NCBI RefSeq assembly: GCF_002910905.1
Contig: NZ_NEUE01000194.1
Span: 1-64,000 of the forward strand
Origin: Streptomyces sp. SM11
GTDB taxonomy: Bacteria; Actinomycetota; Actinomycetes; Streptomycetales; Streptomycetaceae
Length of the DNA stretch: 64,000 nucleotides
Reading direction: 5' to 3'
The translations under genes and the position numbers were made by a program. Each line of letters starts with the position of its first letter. The stretch's first letter is position 1. Positions 50,069-59,130 of the stretch are shown here, piece after piece. The notes beneath the pieces were generated by a model that did not search any database, was not told the origin of the DNA, and saw nothing but the letters and a program-made list of their open reading frames with translations.

Positions 50069-51073
50069 TCAGTGCACCCGCACTCTCGGGTCGATGATGC
50101 TGTACGCGAGGTCGACCAGGAGGTTGATGAGCACGTACACCATCGCGATGAAGAGAATGAATCCGACGAGGACCGGGTAGTCGCGGCCGTCGATCGCGGT
50201 ACGGATGAAGGAACCCAGGCCGCCGAAGTCGAAGACGGACTCGGTGAGCACCGCACCGGAGAGCAGGCTGCCGGTCAGCAGGCCGACCGCGGTGATCACG
50301 GGGAGCAGGGCGTTGCGCAGTACGTGGCGCCCGCGCACGGTCTTCTTGTCGAGGCCCTTGGACTCGGCAGTGCGGATGTAGTCCTCGCCGAGCACCTCCA
50401 GGACACTGGCGCGGGTCATCCGGACGATGACGGCGAGCGGGATCGAGGCCAGGGCGACGGCGGGCAGGATCAAGTGCATGATCGCGTTCCAGCTCGCGTC
50501 GAACTCGCCGGTCAACAGGCCGTCCAGGACGGCGAATCCGGTGACGTCGGTGGCGTTGAGGCCGGAGTCGAGCCGGCCCTGGCTCGGGAACCACCGCAGC
50601 TGTACGGAGAAGATCCCGCGCAGCAGCACGGCCAGGAAGAAGACGGGGATGCAGATGCCGAGCAGTGATCCGGAGACGGAGGCCACGTCCAGCCAGCCGC
50701 CGCGGTGCTTGGCCGCGAGGTAACCCATCGGGATGCCCACGACGACGGCGATCAGAATCGCCGCGATGCTCAACTCCACCGTGGCGGGGAAGGCGCGGGT
50801 GAATTCGTCCCACACCGGCTGGCCGGTCTGGGTGGAGGTTCCGAGGTCGAGCTCGAAGATGCGCTTGAGGAACCGCCAGTACTGGACGTGGACCGGCTCG
50901 TCGAGTCCGAGGGCCCGGTTGATTCTCGCTACTTCGGCTTCGGTGGCCCGCTCGCCCAGGATCGCTGTGGCGGGTCCGCCGGGCAGTCGGTTCAGCCAGA
51001 GGAACAGCAGGACCGACAGGCCGAGCAGGGTGGGAATGAGCTGGAGAAGTCTTCTTACGACGAGTCGCAGCAC
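50069..51073 (-). CDS. Oligopeptide ABC transporter permease (OppB-like)
   Basis: 334 residues. GTG start at 51073 with AAAGGGG upstream; the longer upstream reading crosses the hairpin and has no ribosome site. First helix LLQLIPTLLGLSVLLFLW, then external domain and five helices. The EAA loop reads DYIRTAESKGLDKKTVRGRH. It follows the binding-protein gene behind a strong hairpin. Confidence 0.94.
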   Translation of the reverse strand: MLRLVVRRLLQLIPTLLGLSVLLFLWLNRLPGGPATAILGERATEAEVARINRALGLDEPVHVQYWRFLKRIFELDLGTSTQTGQPVWDEFTRAFPATVELSIAAILIAVVVGIPMGYLAAKHRGGWLDVASVSGSLLGICIPVFFLAVLLRGIFSVQLRWFPSQGRLDSGLNATDVTGFAVLDGLLTGEFDASWNAIMHLILPAVALASIPLAVIVRMTRASVLEVLGEDYIRTAESKGLDKKTVRGRHVLRNALLPVITAVGLLTGSLLSGAVLTESVFDFGGLGSFIRTAIDGRDYPVLVGFILFIAMVYVLINLLVDLAYSIIDPRVRVH

Positions 51074-51103
51074 CCCGCATGCCCCTTTCTCACGTGCGTC
51101 GAT

Positions 51104-51148
51104 GCGGGTCCGCCCGGCCACCTGGTTGCTGTGGCCGGGCGGACCCGC
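51104..51148 (-). terminator. Hairpin between binding-protein and permease genes
   Basis: GCGGGTCCGCCCGGCCA (51104-51120) and its exact complement (51132-51148) enclose 11 bases, just past the binding-protein stop. Such stem-loops usually allow partial read-through or protect the upstream message, giving much more binding protein than permease. Confidence 0.75.
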
Positions 51149-51158
51149 TGGTGTGCGA

Positions 51159-52829
51159 TTACTTGAAGGAGACCTCGGCGAAGTTCTCCTGCGTCAGCGG
51201 GGAGACCTTCGGCGGGTTGACGTTCTTGGCGAACGCGATCGCCGGCGGGGACGAGGAGATCGGCACGCCCGGGACGTACTCCATGATCGTCTCGTTGGCC
51301 TTCTTGTAGGCCTCGGTGCGCTCGGTGGAGTCGGTGGCCTTGGAGGCCGCGTTCACGGCGTCGAAGACCTTCTGGTCCTTGAAGCCCCACTGCTTGTCGG
51401 GCCCGGCGAACCAGGTGCCGATGAAGTTGTAGCCGTCGTTGAAGTCACCGGTCCAGCCGAGCAGGTGCAGGGCGCAGGAGCCGGCCTCGGTGGCGTCCAG
51501 GTAGTCCGGGGCCCACTTCATGGCCTTCGGCGTGACGGTGATGCCGGCCTTCTCCAGGTCGGCCTTCATCAGCTCGAACAGGTCCTGCGGGGCAGGCATG
51601 TACGGGCGGGTGACCTCGGTCGGGTAGCAGAACTCGATGTTCAGCTTCTCCTCACCGGCCTGCTTGAGGAGGTCCTTCGCCTTGGCGGTGTCGAACGGGT
51701 ACGTCTTCACCTTGTCCGAGTAGCCGGCGACCGTGTCGGGCATGAACTGGGTGCCGACCTTGCCGCCCTCGGGCAGCTGGGTGTTGACGAGGTTCTCACG
51801 GTCGATGGCGTGCGTGATCGCCTGACGGACATCGAGCTTCTTCAGCGCCGGGTTCGCCGACTGGCTCATGCCGACGTAGAAGATGTTGAAGACGTCACGG
51901 GTCGGAACCTCGTAACCCTCCTTCTCCAGCGTCGTCACATCGGCCGGCGCGACCAGGTCGTAGCCGTCGATGTCACCCGCCTGGAGCGCCTGGCGGCGGG
52001 TCTCCTCGGTGGAGATGGTGCGGAAGACCAGGTTCTTCACCTTGGCCTTGTCGCCCCAGTAGTCGTCGAAGCGTTCCAGGGAGACTTCCTTGTTCCCCTT
52101 GTTCCACTTCACGATCTTGTACGGGCCGGTGCCGGCGACCGTGCCGGCCTCCTGGCTGTACTTGGGGTACGTGATCGCGTCGCCCTTGGCCGTCGCGTCC
52201 TGCTTCGCGTACTCCTTGAGCGCCTTCGGCGAGTGGATCGCGAGCGCCTGGAGGGAGAATCCGCCCGGCAGGTTCGCCGAGGGCTCGTTCACCTCGATGA
52301 CGGCCGTGTTGTCGTCCTCGGCGGTGCAGGACTTGTAGTTCGGCTTGGGCGTCTCGGCGTCCTCGTTCTTCGCGAACCCGCCCATGATGGTCTGCCAGTA
52401 GTAGGAGACCGCGCTGGACTGGTACGTGCCCTTCCAGTTGAACCAGTAGTCGTAGTTCGCGCAGACCGCGGCGGCGTTGAACGTCTCGCCGTCGTGGAAC
52501 TTCACGCCCTCGCGCAGGTTGAACGTCCAGACCTTGCCGGCCGGGTCGCTCTCCCAGTTCTCGGCGAGGCCGCCGACCAGCTTGCTGCCGCCGGGCTCGT
52601 GCTCCAGCAGCGCCTCGAAGGCCTGACGGGTGACGCGGAACGTCTCGCCGTCGCTCGCGAGGGCCGGGTCGAGGGAGCCGGGGTCACCGGATCCGGCGAA
52701 GACGAAGGTGTCCTTGTCGCCCCCCTTGGAGCCGCCCTCGTCCCGCTCGCTGGAACAGCCCGTGGCGATCAGCCCGACAGCGACCGCTGTCGTGATCGCC
52801 CGGACAGCCCGGGACTTGAATATGCGCAT
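51159..52829 (-). CDS. Oligopeptide/dipeptide-binding lipoprotein (OppA-like)
   Basis: 556 residues. ATG start at 52829. Lipoprotein signal with lipobox LIATGC, lipid Cys25. The SBP_bac_5 fold follows: GDPGSLDPALASDGETF, LAENWESDPAGKVWTFNLRE and VRQAITHAIDREN. It captures peptides outside the cell and hands them to the permeases. BldK-type transporters of this class import signalling peptides in Streptomyces; whether this is such a system is unknown. Confidence 0.95.
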   Translation of the reverse strand: MRIFKSRAVRAITTAVAVGLIATGCSSERDEGGSKGGDKDTFVFAGSGDPGSLDPALASDGETFRVTRQAFEALLEHEPGGSKLVGGLAENWESDPAGKVWTFNLREGVKFHDGETFNAAAVCANYDYWFNWKGTYQSSAVSYYWQTIMGGFAKNEDAETPKPNYKSCTAEDDNTAVIEVNEPSANLPGGFSLQALAIHSPKALKEYAKQDATAKGDAITYPKYSQEAGTVAGTGPYKIVKWNKGNKEVSLERFDDYWGDKAKVKNLVFRTISTEETRRQALQAGDIDGYDLVAPADVTTLEKEGYEVPTRDVFNIFYVGMSQSANPALKKLDVRQAITHAIDRENLVNTQLPEGGKVGTQFMPDTVAGYSDKVKTYPFDTAKAKDLLKQAGEEKLNIEFCYPTEVTRPYMPAPQDLFELMKADLEKAGITVTPKAMKWAPDYLDATEAGSCALHLLGWTGDFNDGYNFIGTWFAGPDKQWGFKDQKVFDAVNAASKATDSTERTEAYKKANETIMEYVPGVPISSSPPAIAFAKNVNPPKVSPLTQENFAEVSFK

Positions 52830-52933
52830 GGGTCCACCCCTGGTTCGCCATGTGGTGAGGTTTGATGGCCGCACACTACAGACGGTGCCTGCCGCAAGAG
52901 AACAGTCCGGATAGCGGTGAGACCTAGTCGAGA

Positions 52934-52965
52934 CCCGGACGGTTAACAAACCGTCCAGATCCGGG
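52934..52965. promoter_or_regulatory. Nested inverted repeat upstream of the opp operon
   Basis: GGACGGTT (52937-52944) and AACCGTCC (52949-52956) are perfect complements four bases apart. CCCGGA (52934-52939) and TCCGGG (52960-52965) add outer symmetry. A second GTTAACAA copy lies near 52986. It lies 105 bp upstream of the gene start and is a plausible operator. It could also be the terminator of the SseB gene on the same strand. Confidence 0.4.
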
Positions 52966-53111
52966 ACATCCTCACGTTGGAAGTTAACAAGCCGGACATC
53001 GCTGGGTGTTCGACGGAGGGTGACCGGAGTCAGAGGGCGCGACTGACCGCTCCGCCCCGGTCGGGGGCGGGGCGGAGCGCCCGCGCGCCCCGGCGTCCCG
53101 CTCGCCGCCGT

Positions 53112-53897
53112 TCAGCGGGGCTGGGGCGGGTATCCGTATCCGGGGGCGGCGGGCGGCGGACCGGCGGGGGCGTGCGCCTCGCGGTCGTAGAACGGACGGG
53201 CGTTCGCGCGCAGCCACATGCCGACCGGGTCGTACTCGTCGGACATGGCGACGGTGGAGACGGGCAGCCCCTCGGGGACCGCCCCGACCGACTGCCGCAT
53301 CATCTCGCGCACCGATTCGACGGAGGCGCGGCCGGTGTCGTAGAGGTCGAGGCCGATCGCGAGATACGGGACGCCGACCGCCGGGTGCACCCAGGCGCGG
53401 CGCAGGGAACGGATCACGGGGGTGCGGTGGGCGTTCTGGGTGAGCAGGGCGTAGAACTGCGGGAGTTCGATGGCGGGGTCGGAGAGCCGGAGCGGTCCGG
53501 CGGGCAGCCGGTCCAGGCCGGTGGCGATGCGCCGCAGGTCGAGCCAGGGGATGCCGACACCGCCGCCGGGGGCATGCGGATTCAGCCAGATGCCCCAGCG
53601 GTCGGGGAAGAGGGCGCGGGCGATATCACGTCCGGTGACCAGCTCGTGGGCACGGTTCCAGCCGCTGGCGGAGAGCTCCTGGGCGGAGGTGACACAGGGG
53701 GCGTAACCCAGGCCGTCGATCTCCATGCTCCCGTACTGGGCGTCCGGTGAGCCGGCCGCGCCGTGCCAGAGCAGCATCCAGATCCGGCCCTCGGCGACCG
53801 CGGCGAGCAGCGCCTCGTAGGTGTCGTAACGCCCGGGGGTCACCTGGCGCAGCATGTGCTCGACCTTCCCGGCCGCCGCAGTGCCTGACGCACTCAC
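53112..53897 (-). CDS. SseB-family protein (first paralogue)
   Basis: 261 residues. The GTG start at 53897 (SASGTAAAGKVEHMLRQVTP) is favoured over a longer upstream reading with no ribosome site. Two SseB-type alpha/beta halves are suggested: YEALLAAVAEGRIWMLLWHG with DGLGYAPCVTSAQEL, and the second with YLAIGLDLYD. The tail is Pro/Gly-rich. In E. coli, SseB overproduction affects serine sensitivity; the molecular role is unknown. It lies in tandem with a second paralogue and close to the serine/glycine operon. Confidence 0.82.
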   Translation of the reverse strand: MSASGTAAAGKVEHMLRQVTPGRYDTYEALLAAVAEGRIWMLLWHGAAGSPDAQYGSMEIDGLGYAPCVTSAQELSASGWNRAHELVTGRDIARALFPDRWGIWLNPHAPGGGVGIPWLDLRRIATGLDRLPAGPLRLSDPAIELPQFYALLTQNAHRTPVIRSLRRAWVHPAVGVPYLAIGLDLYDTGRASVESVREMMRQSVGAVPEGLPVSTVAMSDEYDPVGMWLRANARPFYDREAHAPAGPPPAAPGYGYPPQPR

Positions 53898-54064
53898 CCT
53901 GGGTTCCGCCCCTCGTCGATCCGTCGCGTTCGCGCCACCGCTCCCGGGCACACGGGAGCGACCACGCCATCAAACCAGCTTATGCGCCACTTCTGACACC
54001 GACTTGACGCCGCGGTCCGGCGGCACCCGGCCCCGTTGCCGTCAGTGTCCTTCGTACCGGTGGA

Positions 54065-54835
54065 TCAGTGCCCCTCGCGCAGGTAGAACGGGCGTACTTT
54101 CTCCCGCATCCAGTCACCGACGAGGTCCTGGGCGACATCGAGCAGGACCAGGTTGACCGGCCAGGGCACCTGGACCCGGCCGAGCGCCCGGCCGATGGCG
54201 TCCATGGGGGCGCTCTGCCCCGCGCCGTCCCAGGTGGCGAACTCGACGCCGACGAAGAGGACCGGGTCGCCGCCCTCGATGCTGGCCAGGGCCCGGCGGG
54301 CGGTGCTCACCACGCCGGCGGCCTCGAACTCCTCGGACACGGCGGTGAGGAAGTCGACCGGGTCGTGCTGCCAGTCCGGCTCGAACAGCCGGACCCGGCC
54401 GCCGGTGGCGGGCCCGTCGAGGGCGGTGCGGCCGGCCCGGCAGAGCTCGGCGACGGCGGGCGGCGGAAGCGGTATGCCGACCACTCCGCCGGGGTTCACG
54501 GCGATGCCGACCTGCGGAGGCAGGCCCCGGGCGAAGTCGCGGGCGGGCGCGACGGCGAAGGACATGTGGCTGCCGACGCAGCTGAGGAACTGGGCCTCGG
54601 AGCTGAAGACGGGGACGAAGGCCGCACCGTCGATCTCCATCATCGGCAGGTCGAGGTCCGCGCTCGCGGGGCTGCCGCCGGCCGGCAGCGGCACCCAGAC
54701 GGAGCTGCGGCCGAGCACCTCGACGAGGCGGCCGCCCGCGTCCGGGACGCCGAGCGAGGCCGACAGCACCTCTTCGAGCTCGTTGGCGGGCCACCCCTGC
54801 TGGGGGTGCGCCGGTGCGGGTGCCGGAATGTCCAC
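54065..54835 (-). CDS. SseB-family protein (second paralogue)
   Basis: 256 residues, GTG start at 54835. Shares the two-half SseB arrangement: RSSVWVPLPAGG, EIDGAAFVPVFSSEAQFLS and VLFVGVEFATWDG. Both paralogues end in a similar block (MREKVRPFYLREGH here, WLRANARPFYDREAH in the first), which shows duplication. It lies 72 bp from the P-loop gene on the same strand. Confidence 0.82.
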   Translation of the reverse strand: MDIPAPAPAHPQQGWPANELEEVLSASLGVPDAGGRLVEVLGRSSVWVPLPAGGSPASADLDLPMMEIDGAAFVPVFSSEAQFLSCVGSHMSFAVAPARDFARGLPPQVGIAVNPGGVVGIPLPPPAVAELCRAGRTALDGPATGGRVRLFEPDWQHDPVDFLTAVSEEFEAAGVVSTARRALASIEGGDPVLFVGVEFATWDGAGQSAPMDAIGRALGRVQVPWPVNLVLLDVAQDLVGDWMREKVRPFYLREGH

Positions 54836-54907
54836 TGCCTCTGTGCCCTCTCTCGACCGCCTCGGCCGCGCGCGGCGGCCGTCGTGCTCCGGCCAGCACC
54901 TTAGCCG

Positions 54908-55588
54908 TCAGCGGGCGGTGGGCGGGAAGGAGATCCGGCCGAGCGCCCCCGCGGCCACCCGGTCCAGCAGCACCGCGGAGGTGCAGCCGGCGGGCAGCAG
55001 CCCCTGTTCGGTGTCGCGGAGCAGCCGGGCCACCGCGTGCCGGTGGCGGGCGAAGGCGTAGCCGGAGACCCCGCGTCCGCGCTCGCGCTGCCCCTGCCGG
55101 GCCACCTCTGGCGTCACATCGAGCAGGATCAGATGGAGGGTGCGGCCCTGGCTCACGGCGTGCCGGGCGAGCCAGCGGCGTACCCAGGCCTGGGTGCCGC
55201 AGTCGTGCACGACGACGGATTCACCGGAGCGCAGGGCGTTCCAGAGACCGAGGTAGTGCGCGGCGCGGACCAGCGGGCGGTAGAGGGCGTAGGGAAGTAA
55301 GCGGGGCAGGGCCGCGGCCCAGCTGTCGCGGGTGTTCTGGGAGTCGATGGCACGGCCCTGCGCGGCCCGCCGGATGAGGGTCGATTTCCCGCTGCCGGGG
55401 AGTCCGGAGACCACGACGACGTCACCGGCGGTGAAATCGAGGCTGTACGGACCGTGGCAGGTGCTCCCGCGCAGGTCGCGTACCACCGGCGCGCTCTCTG
55501 CAAGCAGCTCCCGTGCGGGTGCGCCGGGCTGTGCGGGCATCGCGCCGTGCGCCACCCCCGCGGTCGGTACCGACCGCTGCAACGTCAT
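54908..55588 (-). CDS. P-loop ATP-binding protein, kinase-like (AAA_33 type)
   Basis: 226 residues. ATG start at 55588 with GGGGGA upstream; longer upstream readings run over the riboswitch strand and are not credible. Walker A VVSGLPGSGKSTLIRRA at about residues 60-76. The core strand HLILLDVTPEVARQGQRERG carries a lid-type Arg block. The pattern fits small zeta-toxin/gluconate-kinase-like ATPases; the substrate is unknown. It lies divergent from the glycine riboswitch and upstream of the two SseB genes, which may be cotranscribed. Confidence 0.82.
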   Translation of the reverse strand: MTLQRSVPTAGVAHGAMPAQPGAPARELLAESAPVVRDLRGSTCHGPYSLDFTAGDVVVVSGLPGSGKSTLIRRAAQGRAIDSQNTRDSWAAALPRLLPYALYRPLVRAAHYLGLWNALRSGESVVVHDCGTQAWVRRWLARHAVSQGRTLHLILLDVTPEVARQGQRERGRGVSGYAFARHRHAVARLLRDTEQGLLPAGCTSAVLLDRVAAGALGRISFPPTAR

Positions 55589-55630
55589 CGCCCATCCCCC
55601 TGCCGTCGGGTCACCCGCACCTGCCCCTGA

Positions 55631-55658
55631 AGTGTAAAGAAAAGGCAATGCGGCACAA
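55631..55658 (-). promoter_or_regulatory. Possible promoter of the P-loop/SseB cluster
   Basis: TTGTGC (55658-55653) and TACACT (55636-55631) with a 16-bp spacer on the minus strand, about 43 bp before the P-loop start. The -10 box matches the consensus well and the -35 box is fair. Confidence 0.45.
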
Positions 55659-55756
55659 CCGGCCTCGCCGTCTTCACCTGCGTGGGGACCGGACCCCCCA
55701 CTCTCTCCCAATGCGTGCGATGATGACCCCGCCAAACTGCATACCGGCCGTTCGAA

Positions 55757-55995
55757 TCCGCGCGGGAGAGTTCCGGCCACAGTGTGGGCCGGACGCCGAA
55801 GGAGCAAGATCCTCCCTTGAATCTCTCAGGCCCCGTACCGCGTGGATGAGGCAGATCTGAAAAGCGAGCCGCCCTGCGGCTCCACCCAAGGTGCAAGCCG
55901 AGCCCCCTGAACCAGGGCGCCCTCCAGGGGCACACCCCGTCGGGGGCTATCGGCGAACCTCTCAGGTTCCGATGACAGATGGGGAGGATTCGTCC
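55757..55995 (+). ncRNA. Tandem glycine riboswitch
   Basis: Two glycine aptamers lie in series. The first, 55757-55847, is closed by ATCCGCGCG/CGCGTGGAT. It carries the conserved GGGAGAG, CGCCGAAGGAGCAA and AATCTCTCAGGCCCCGTACC elements. The second, about 55848-55995, has GGTGCAAGCCGA-like, CGGCGAACCTCTCAGGTTCC and GATGACAGATGGGGAGGA ends. This is the canonical gcvT-element layout and it sits 30 bp before gcvT. Glycine binding probably turns on expression of the operon. Confidence 0.93.
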
Positions 55996-56024
55996 TGACG
56001 TCGTCATGCCCTGGAGCCGTATCC

Positions 56025-57149
56025 ATGAGCACTGCCCCCCGTCTTACCGCCCTCGACACGCTGCACCGCTCGCTCGGCGCCACCATGACCGACTTCGCGG
56101 GCTGGGACATGCCCCTGCGGTACGCGAGTGAGCGCGACGAGCACAACGCCGTACGCACCCACGCCGGGCTCTTCGACCTGTCGCACATGGGCGAGATCAC
56201 CGTCACCGGACCCGAGGCCGCCGCCTTCCTGAGCTACGCGCTGGTGGGCAACATCGCCACCGTCGGCAACGGCCGTGCCCGCTACACGATGATCGTCCAG
56301 GAGGACGGCGGGATCGTGGACGACCTGATCGTCTACCGGCTGGGCGAGACCGAGGCCCCCGAATACATGGTGGTCGCCAACGCGGGCAACGCGCAGATCG
56401 TGCTGGACGCGCTGACCGCCCGCGTCGGGGGCTTCGACGCCGAGGTGCGCGACGACCGGGACGCGTACGCGCTGCTCGCGGTCCAGGGACCCGAGTCGCC
56501 CGCCATCATGAAGGCCGTCACCGACGCCGACCTGGACGGGCTGAAGTACTACGCGGGCCTGCCGGGCACGGTCGCCGGGGTCCCGGCGCTCATCGCCCGT
56601 ACCGGCTACACCGGCGAGGACGGCTTCGAGCTGTTCGTCGCACCCGAGCACGCCGAGCAGCTGTGGCGCGCCCTGACCGAGGCCGGCTCGGCGCACGGCC
56701 TGATCCCGTGCGGCCTCTCCTGCCGGGACACGCTGCGCCTGGAGGCGGGCATGCCGCTGTACGGGCACGAGCTGACGACCGCGCTCACCCCGTTCGACGC
56801 GGGCCTGGGCCGGGTCGTGAAGTTCGAGAAGGAGGGCGACTTCGTCGGCCGCGAGGCGCTGCGGGCCGCCGCCGAGCGCGCCGAGACCGCCCCGCCGCGC
56901 AAGCTGGTCGGCCTGATCGCCGAGGGCCGCCGGGTCCCGCGCGCCGGCTTCCCGGTCGTCGCCGACGGCAAGGTGATCGGCGAGGTCACCTCCGGCGCCC
57001 CGTCCCCGACCCTGGGCAAGCCGATCGCCATGGCCTACGTGGACGCGGCCTTCGCCGCGCCGGGCACCGAGGGCGTGGGCGTGGACATCCGCGGCACGCA
57101 CGAGCCGTACGAGGTCGTCGCGCTGCCGTTCTACAAGCGCCAGAAGTGA
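56025..57149 (+). CDS. gcvT: Aminomethyltransferase (glycine cleavage T protein)
   Basis: 374 residues; moves the methylene group from the H-protein arm to tetrahydrofolate and frees ammonia. ATG start at 56025. N-terminal folate-binding fold (HRSLGATMTDFAGWDMPLRY), the catalytic Asp region LFDLSHMGEI, RTGYTGEDGFELF, and C-terminal GCV_T barrel (LEAGMPLYGHELT). First gene of gcvT-gcvH-glyA-sdaA; gcvP is not in the window and must be elsewhere. Confidence 0.98.
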   Translation: MSTAPRLTALDTLHRSLGATMTDFAGWDMPLRYASERDEHNAVRTHAGLFDLSHMGEITVTGPEAAAFLSYALVGNIATVGNGRARYTMIVQEDGGIVDDLIVYRLGETEAPEYMVVANAGNAQIVLDALTARVGGFDAEVRDDRDAYALLAVQGPESPAIMKAVTDADLDGLKYYAGLPGTVAGVPALIARTGYTGEDGFELFVAPEHAEQLWRALTEAGSAHGLIPCGLSCRDTLRLEAGMPLYGHELTTALTPFDAGLGRVVKFEKEGDFVGREALRAAAERAETAPPRKLVGLIAEGRRVPRAGFPVVADGKVIGEVTSGAPSPTLGKPIAMAYVDAAFAAPGTEGVGVDIRGTHEPYEVVALPFYKRQK

Positions 57150-57271
57150 TATCCCGGAAGAAACCGGTCCTTCTCAGCCGCACGCAGGCGTCACGGAAGT
57201 GACGTACCTCCGTCTCACACCGTAAGACCACCGTTCATCAGCACTCCCCCGCGTACAGGAGAATTCAGGTC

Positions 57272-57649
57272 ATGAGCAACCCCCAGCAGCTGCGGTACAG
57301 CAAGGAGCACGAGTGGCTGTCGGCCTTCGAGGACGGCGTCGCGACCATCGGCATCACGGAGTACGCGGCCAACGCGCTCGGTGACGTCGTCTACGCCCAG
57401 CTCCCGGAGGTCGGCGACACGGTGACCGCGGGCGAGACCTGCGGCGAACTGGAGTCGACCAAGTCCGTCAGCGATCTGTACTCGCCGGTGACCGGTGAGG
57501 TGACGGCGGCCAACCAGGACGTCGTGGACGACCCCTCGCTGGTGAACTCCGCTCCCTTCGAGGGCGGCTGGCTGTTCAAGGTGCGCGTCGCGGAGGAGCC
57601 GGCCGACCTGCTCTCCGCCGACGAGTACACCGCGTTCTCCGGCAACTGA
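57272..57649 (+). CDS. gcvH: Glycine cleavage H protein
   Basis: 125 residues; carries the lipoyl arm that shuttles between P, T and L proteins. ATG start at 57272. The lipoyl Lys is in [20 protein letters not shown]. Typical start YSKEHEWL and end [10 protein letters not shown]. It lies 122 bp after gcvT and 19 bp before glyA. Confidence 0.98.
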   Translation: MSNPQQLRYSKEHEWLSAFEDGVATIGITEYAANALGDVVYAQLPEVGDTVTAGETCGELESTKSVSDLYSPVTGEVTAANQDVVDDPSLVNSAPFEGGWLFKVRVAEEPADLLSADEYTAFSGN

Positions 57650-57668
57650 GACCTTAAGGGACCTACTG

Positions 57669-58928
57669 ATGTCGCTTCTGAACTCCTCCCTCCACGAGCT
57701 GGACCCGGACGTCGCCGCCGCCGTCGACGCCGAGCTCCACCGTCAGCAGTCCACCCTCGAAATGATCGCCTCGGAGAACTTCGCTCCGGTCGCCGTCATG
57801 GAGGCCCAGGGCTCCGTCCTCACCAACAAGTACGCCGAGGGCTACCCCGGCCGCCGCTACTACGGCGGCTGTGAGCACGTCGACGTCGTCGAGCAGATCG
57901 CGATCGACCGGATCAAGGACCTGTTCGGCGCCGAGGCCGCGAACGTGCAGCCGCACTCCGGTGCCCAGGCGAACGCCGCCGCGATGTTCGCGCTGCTGAA
58001 GCCGGGCGACACGATCATGGGCCTGAACCTGGCCCACGGCGGTCACCTGACCCACGGCATGAAGATCAACTTCTCCGGCAAGCTCTACAACGTGGTCCCG
58101 TACCACGTCGACGAGAGCGGCATCGTGGACATGGAGGAGGTCGAGCGCCTCGCCAAGGAGTCCCAGCCGAAGCTGATCGTGGCCGGCTGGTCCGCCTATC
58201 CGCGTCAGCTGGACTTCGCCGCCTTCCGCCGCATCGCGGACGAGGTCGGCGCGTACCTGATGGTCGACATGGCGCACTTCGCCGGCCTGGTCGCGGCCGG
58301 TCTGCACCCCAACCCGGTGCCGCACGCCCATGTCGTCACCACCACCACGCACAAGACCCTCGGCGGTCCGCGCGGCGGCGTGATCCTCTCCACCCAGGAG
58401 CTCGCCAAGAAGATCAACTCGGCGGTCTTCCCGGGTCAGCAGGGCGGCCCGCTGGAGCACGTCATCGCGGCCAAGGCGGTCTCGTTCAAGATCGCGGCGG
58501 GCGAGGAGTTCAAGGAGCGCCAGCAGCGCACCCTGGACGGCGCGCGGATCCTGGCCGAGCGCCTGGTCCAGCCGGACGTCACCGAGGTCGGCGTCTCCGT
58601 CCTCTCCGGCGGCACCGACGTGCACCTGGTCCTGGTCGACCTGCGCAACTCGGAGCTCGACGGCCAGCAGGCCGAGGACCGGCTCCACGAGCTGGGCATC
58701 ACGGTCAACCGGAACGCCATCCCGAACGACCCGCGTCCCCCGATGGTCACCTCGGGCCTGCGGATCGGCACCCCGGCGCTGGCCACCCGCGGCTTCGGCA
58801 CCGAGGACTTCACCGAGGTCGCGGAGATCATCGCCGCCGCCCTCAAGCCGTCCTACGACGCGGACGACCTCAAGGCCCGCGTGGTGGCGCTGGCCGAGAA
58901 GTTCCCGCTGTACCCCGGCCTGAAGTAG
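57669..58928 (+). CDS. glyA: Serine hydroxymethyltransferase
   Basis: 419 residues; interconverts serine and glycine with tetrahydrofolate. ATG start at 57669. PLP Lys in [34 protein letters not shown] and [13 protein letters not shown] motifs are intact. In the operon it takes the methylene-folate made by glycine cleavage and a second glycine to give serine. Confidence 0.98.
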   Translation: MSLLNSSLHELDPDVAAAVDAELHRQQSTLEMIASENFAPVAVMEAQGSVLTNKYAEGYPGRRYYGGCEHVDVVEQIAIDRIKDLFGAEAANVQPHSGAQANAAAMFALLKPGDTIMGLNLAHGGHLTHGMKINFSGKLYNVVPYHVDESGIVDMEEVERLAKESQPKLIVAGWSAYPRQLDFAAFRRIADEVGAYLMVDMAHFAGLVAAGLHPNPVPHAHVVTTTTHKTLGGPRGGVILSTQELAKKINSAVFPGQQGGPLEHVIAAKAVSFKIAAGEEFKERQQRTLDGARILAERLVQPDVTEVGVSVLSGGTDVHLVLVDLRNSELDGQQAEDRLHELGITVNRNAIPNDPRPPMVTSGLRIGTPALATRGFGTEDFTEVAEIIAAALKPSYDADDLKARVVALAEKFPLYPGLK

Positions 58929-59130
58929 CACCTGGCCTGCGGTTCCGCACGTTCGGGCGGGGCACCGCGCACACTGAACAGAGTGAGCGTGGTGCCCCGA
59001 CCCGTGTCCCCCGCTCCACCTCTTGCCCAGCTTGCCCCGCGGGCCCCGCCCCGGCCCGTACCGCACCACCCGGCCCGTTCCCGCACCACCAGGCAGACAA
59101 CGGCGTCTTCCAACCCCAAGGAGTACTCCC

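Noticed and set aside
55513..55860. A plus-strand reading that overlaps the glycine riboswitch
   Set aside because: The RNA motifs explain the conservation, and the predicted protein is low-complexity and basic.
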